NCBI GenBank assembly: GCA_001312325.1
Contig: BBDJ01000035.1
Coordinates: forward strand, 1 to 56,663
Length of the DNA stretch: 56,663 bases
Direction of reading: 5' to 3'
Source: Lysinibacillus pakistanensis
GTDB taxonomy: Bacteria > Bacillota > Bacilli > Bacillales_A > Planococcaceae
The position numbers and the translations under genes are program-made. This document shows positions 53,439 to 56,663 of the stretch, piece by piece. The notes under the pieces are model-generated. The model worked only from the letters and a program-made list of their open reading frames with translations. It did no database searches and was not told the DNA's origin. The first letter of the stretch is position 1. Each line of letters starts with the position of its first letter.

Positions 53439-54481
53439 TTGAGTCAAGCAACTGAGAAGCCGTTTCAGATTGGCGATATTGTTATGGACAACCGTGTCGT
53501 ATTAGCGCCAATGGCTGGAATTTGTAACTCTGCTTTCCGATTAACCGTAAAGGAATTTGGAGCAGGGCTTGTATATGCTGAAATGATTAGTGATAAAGGC
53601 ATTGTTCAAAAAAAACGAAAAAAACATTAGGTATGCTTTATATCGATGAACGTGAAAATCCCCTGTCACTGCAAATTTTTGGTGGAGATAAAGAAACGTT
53701 AGTAGAGGCAGCTAAGTATGTAGATCAAAATACAACCGCTGATATTATTGATATCAATATGGGGTGCCCTGTTAATAAAATTATTAAATGTGAAGCTGGC
53801 GCTCGTTTACTTTTAGATCCTAATAAATTATATGAAATGGTAGCGGCAGTTGTAGATGCCGTTGAAAAACCTGTCAGCGTAAAGATGCGTATTGGTTGGG
53901 ATGACGAGCATATCTTTGCTGTCGAGAATGCGCAAGCGGCAGAGCGTGCAGGTGCATCTGCGGTAGCGGTTCATGGACGTACCCGTGTGCAAATGTATGA
54001 AGGGAAAGCAAATTGGGACATTATTCGTCAAGTAAAGGAAAATGTAAAGATTCCAGTACTGGGTAACGGTGATGTTGAGACACCTTTAGATGCTAAACGG
54101 ATGCTAGATACAACTGGCGTAGACGCTGTAATGATTGGTCGCGCTGCCCTAGGCAACCCTTGGATGATTTATCGCACAGTTCAATACCTAGAAACAGGTG
54201 AGTTAAAGGAAGAGCCAAGTGTTCGTGAAAAGATTGATGTGTGTTTACTTCATTTCGAGCGTCTTATCCAATTAAAAGGCGAGGCTGTAGCAGTACGTGA
54301 AATGCGTAAACATGCCTCGTGGTATTTGAAGGGGATAAGAGGAAACGGGAAAGCTCGTAATGCTATTAATCAAACTGAAACAGCACCTGAGATTCGCGCC
54401 TTATTAAATGATCTTGTGCAAGACTATGAAGAAAATGAATCCAAGTTAATTGTACCAGTAGCAAAAGAATTAATTATGTAA
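53439..54481 (+). CDS. dusB: tRNA-dihydrouridine synthase DusB-like (YacF) (frameshifted)
   Basis: FMN enzyme that reduces specific uridines in tRNA. LAPMAGICNSAFRL, IDINMGCPVNKI (catalytic Cys near residue 102) and AVHGRTRVQMYEG are conserved. Start TTG 53439 follows GAAGGAGGAAA. A8 53608-53615 and A7 53618-53624 each carry one extra base, only three bases apart; fixed, GIVQKNEKTLGMLYIDEREN is continuous. Corrected length is 346 residues. Confidence 0.93.
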
Positions 54482-54487
54482 TTACCT

Positions 54488-54524
54488 GAAGGCGTCTCAA
54501 TGCTTGAAAGAGACGCTTTTTTTT
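54488..54524 (+). terminator. Terminator after dusB
   Basis: Stem GCGTCTC/GAGACGC with flanking AAG/CTT, and an eight-T tail. Confidence 0.85.
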
Positions 54525-54667
54525 GTTGCAGCAATTAATTTTCAGAATCATTAATCATTTCCGTTGCCCTCGAAAAAAAATTCAAACAGATGATTACAGC
54601 ACTAAAATTGTGTACAATAGAAATATTATGGACGTAAACGCGGACAATTTAATAAGGAGTGAAATAA

Positions 54668-56162
<1,495 letters not shown>

Positions 56163-56201
56163 TTAGAAGATGCAAACCTGAATGAACAGCTTTTAAATAT
56201 T

Positions 56202-56249
56202 AGGAGTCTGAGGTGTTAATAATTAATTAGCACCATGACTCCTGTTTTT
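56202..56249 (+). terminator. Terminator after lysS
   Basis: Outer stem AGGAGTC/GACTCCT with inner GGTG/CACC, then TGTTTTTG. Confidence 0.75.
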
Positions 56250-56530
56250 GTTTCTAAACGTGATTGTACAGCTTATTTTAGAATAGGCTCTTTAACTTTT
56301 AATAGTTGAGATTTATATAAAAGAAATGTATATTTAAACAAATAATTATATGTAACATGAGTTTACAATAGTTTGACTCTCTCGAAAATACGTAAAATAG
56401 CTTGCAAAATCAGAGATTTAATAAATATTATAAAATTGCTTGCATTGTTAAATGAACCATGATAAATTATTACTTGTCGCTAAGACGACGTAAGAGTTGA
56501 CATCGAAAATATGAAGTTCTAAAAAAGATG

Positions 56531-56559
56531 TTGACATCAAAAATTGATTATGATATATT
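56531..56559 (+). promoter_or_regulatory. Upstream rRNA-type promoter
   Basis: TTGACA (56531-56536), 17-base spacer, TATATT (56554-56559). First good promoter of a tandem set. A weaker TTGACA at 56497-56502 lacks a good -10. The 56250-56530 stretch before it holds no gene. Confidence 0.7.
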
Positions 56560-56606
56560 TTAAGAGTTGTCTCTCGAATGACTGATAAGATGAAATAAAT
56601 TAGTTA

Positions 56607-56635
56607 TTGACAATTGAAAAAAAAGATGTTATAAT
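56607..56635 (+). promoter_or_regulatory. Downstream rRNA-type promoter
   Basis: TTGACA (56607-56612), 17-base spacer, TATAAT (56630-56635): full consensus. Spaced about 76 bases from the previous one and followed by the window end, typical of a tandem rrn P1/P2 layout. Confidence 0.8.
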
Positions 56636-56663
56636 AGAATGGTTGCTGATAACGCAATCGAAA

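Overview
This window is a stretch of chromosome from a low-GC, spore-forming Firmicute of the Bacillales. I infer a Lysinibacillus-like member of the Planococcaceae, from the protein sequences, AT richness and gene order, not from any search. The order is almost that of the origin-proximal region of Bacillus subtilis: yaaO-tmk-darA-yaaR-holB-ricT-yabA-yabB-yazA-rsmI-(abrB)-metS-tatD-yabE-rnmV-rsmA-veg-sspF-ispE-purR-ridA-spoVG-glmU-prs-ctc-pth-fin-mfd-spoVT-yabM-yabN-rqcP-yabP-yabQ-divIC-yabR-(tRNAs)-spoIIE-tilS-hpt-ftsH-coaX-hslO-yacD-cysK-pabB-pabA-pabC-folP-folB-folK-dusB-lysS. The right edge has tandem consensus promoters of the kind that drive rRNA operons, so a 16S gene probably starts just outside.

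Layout: 1-2.3 kb is the only clearly accessory part, with a SRPBCC/CoxG-like protein and an autoregulated TetR plus HXXEE membrane-protein unit. 2.3-9.7 kb holds DNA replication, c-di-AMP sensing and translation-associated genes. abrB is divergent at 9.8-10.2 kb, with a good promoter and tandem Spo0A boxes. 10.5-17.3 kb holds metS, nucleases, rRNA methylation, veg and sspF. 17.5-25.4 kb holds isoprenoid, purine-regulation, cell-wall precursor, PRPP and sporulation genes. 25.5-35.3 kb holds mfd and the spoVT-divIC sporulation/division cluster. 35.5-36.2 kb is a minus-strand segment with a small membrane-protein gene and three tRNA genes. 36.7-43.5 kb holds spoIIE, tilS, hpt and ftsH. 43.7-47.3 kb holds an aldo-keto reductase, coaX, hslO and a parvulin-type foldase. 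47.6-53.4 kb holds cysK and the folate/pABA operon. 53.4-56.2 kb holds dusB and lysS.

The dominant oddity is that about 35 of roughly 53 protein genes, most of them housekeeping and many essential, are broken by single-base indels. Almost all are one extra A or T in a 7- or 8-base homopolymer. Seven are single-base losses in short runs or non-repetitive sequence. Removing or restoring those single bases rebuilds full-length family-typical proteins whose lengths all divide by three. I read this as systematic sequencing/assembly error, not real gene decay. Transcriptional slippage at A/T runs is the alternative, but it cannot explain the seven losses. Frameshifted genes are annotated below as single CDS spans with the run positions given.

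Unexplained structure is concentrated between genes. There is a repeated, strongly base-paired intergenic element after spoVG and after ctc, with a degenerate third tail after hpt. There is a 71-nt three-way-junction-like segment inside the first copy, a multi-stem element between yacD and cysK, and a dyad overlapping the glmU promoter. I saw no CRISPR array, transposase gene, prophage or recognisable defence system.
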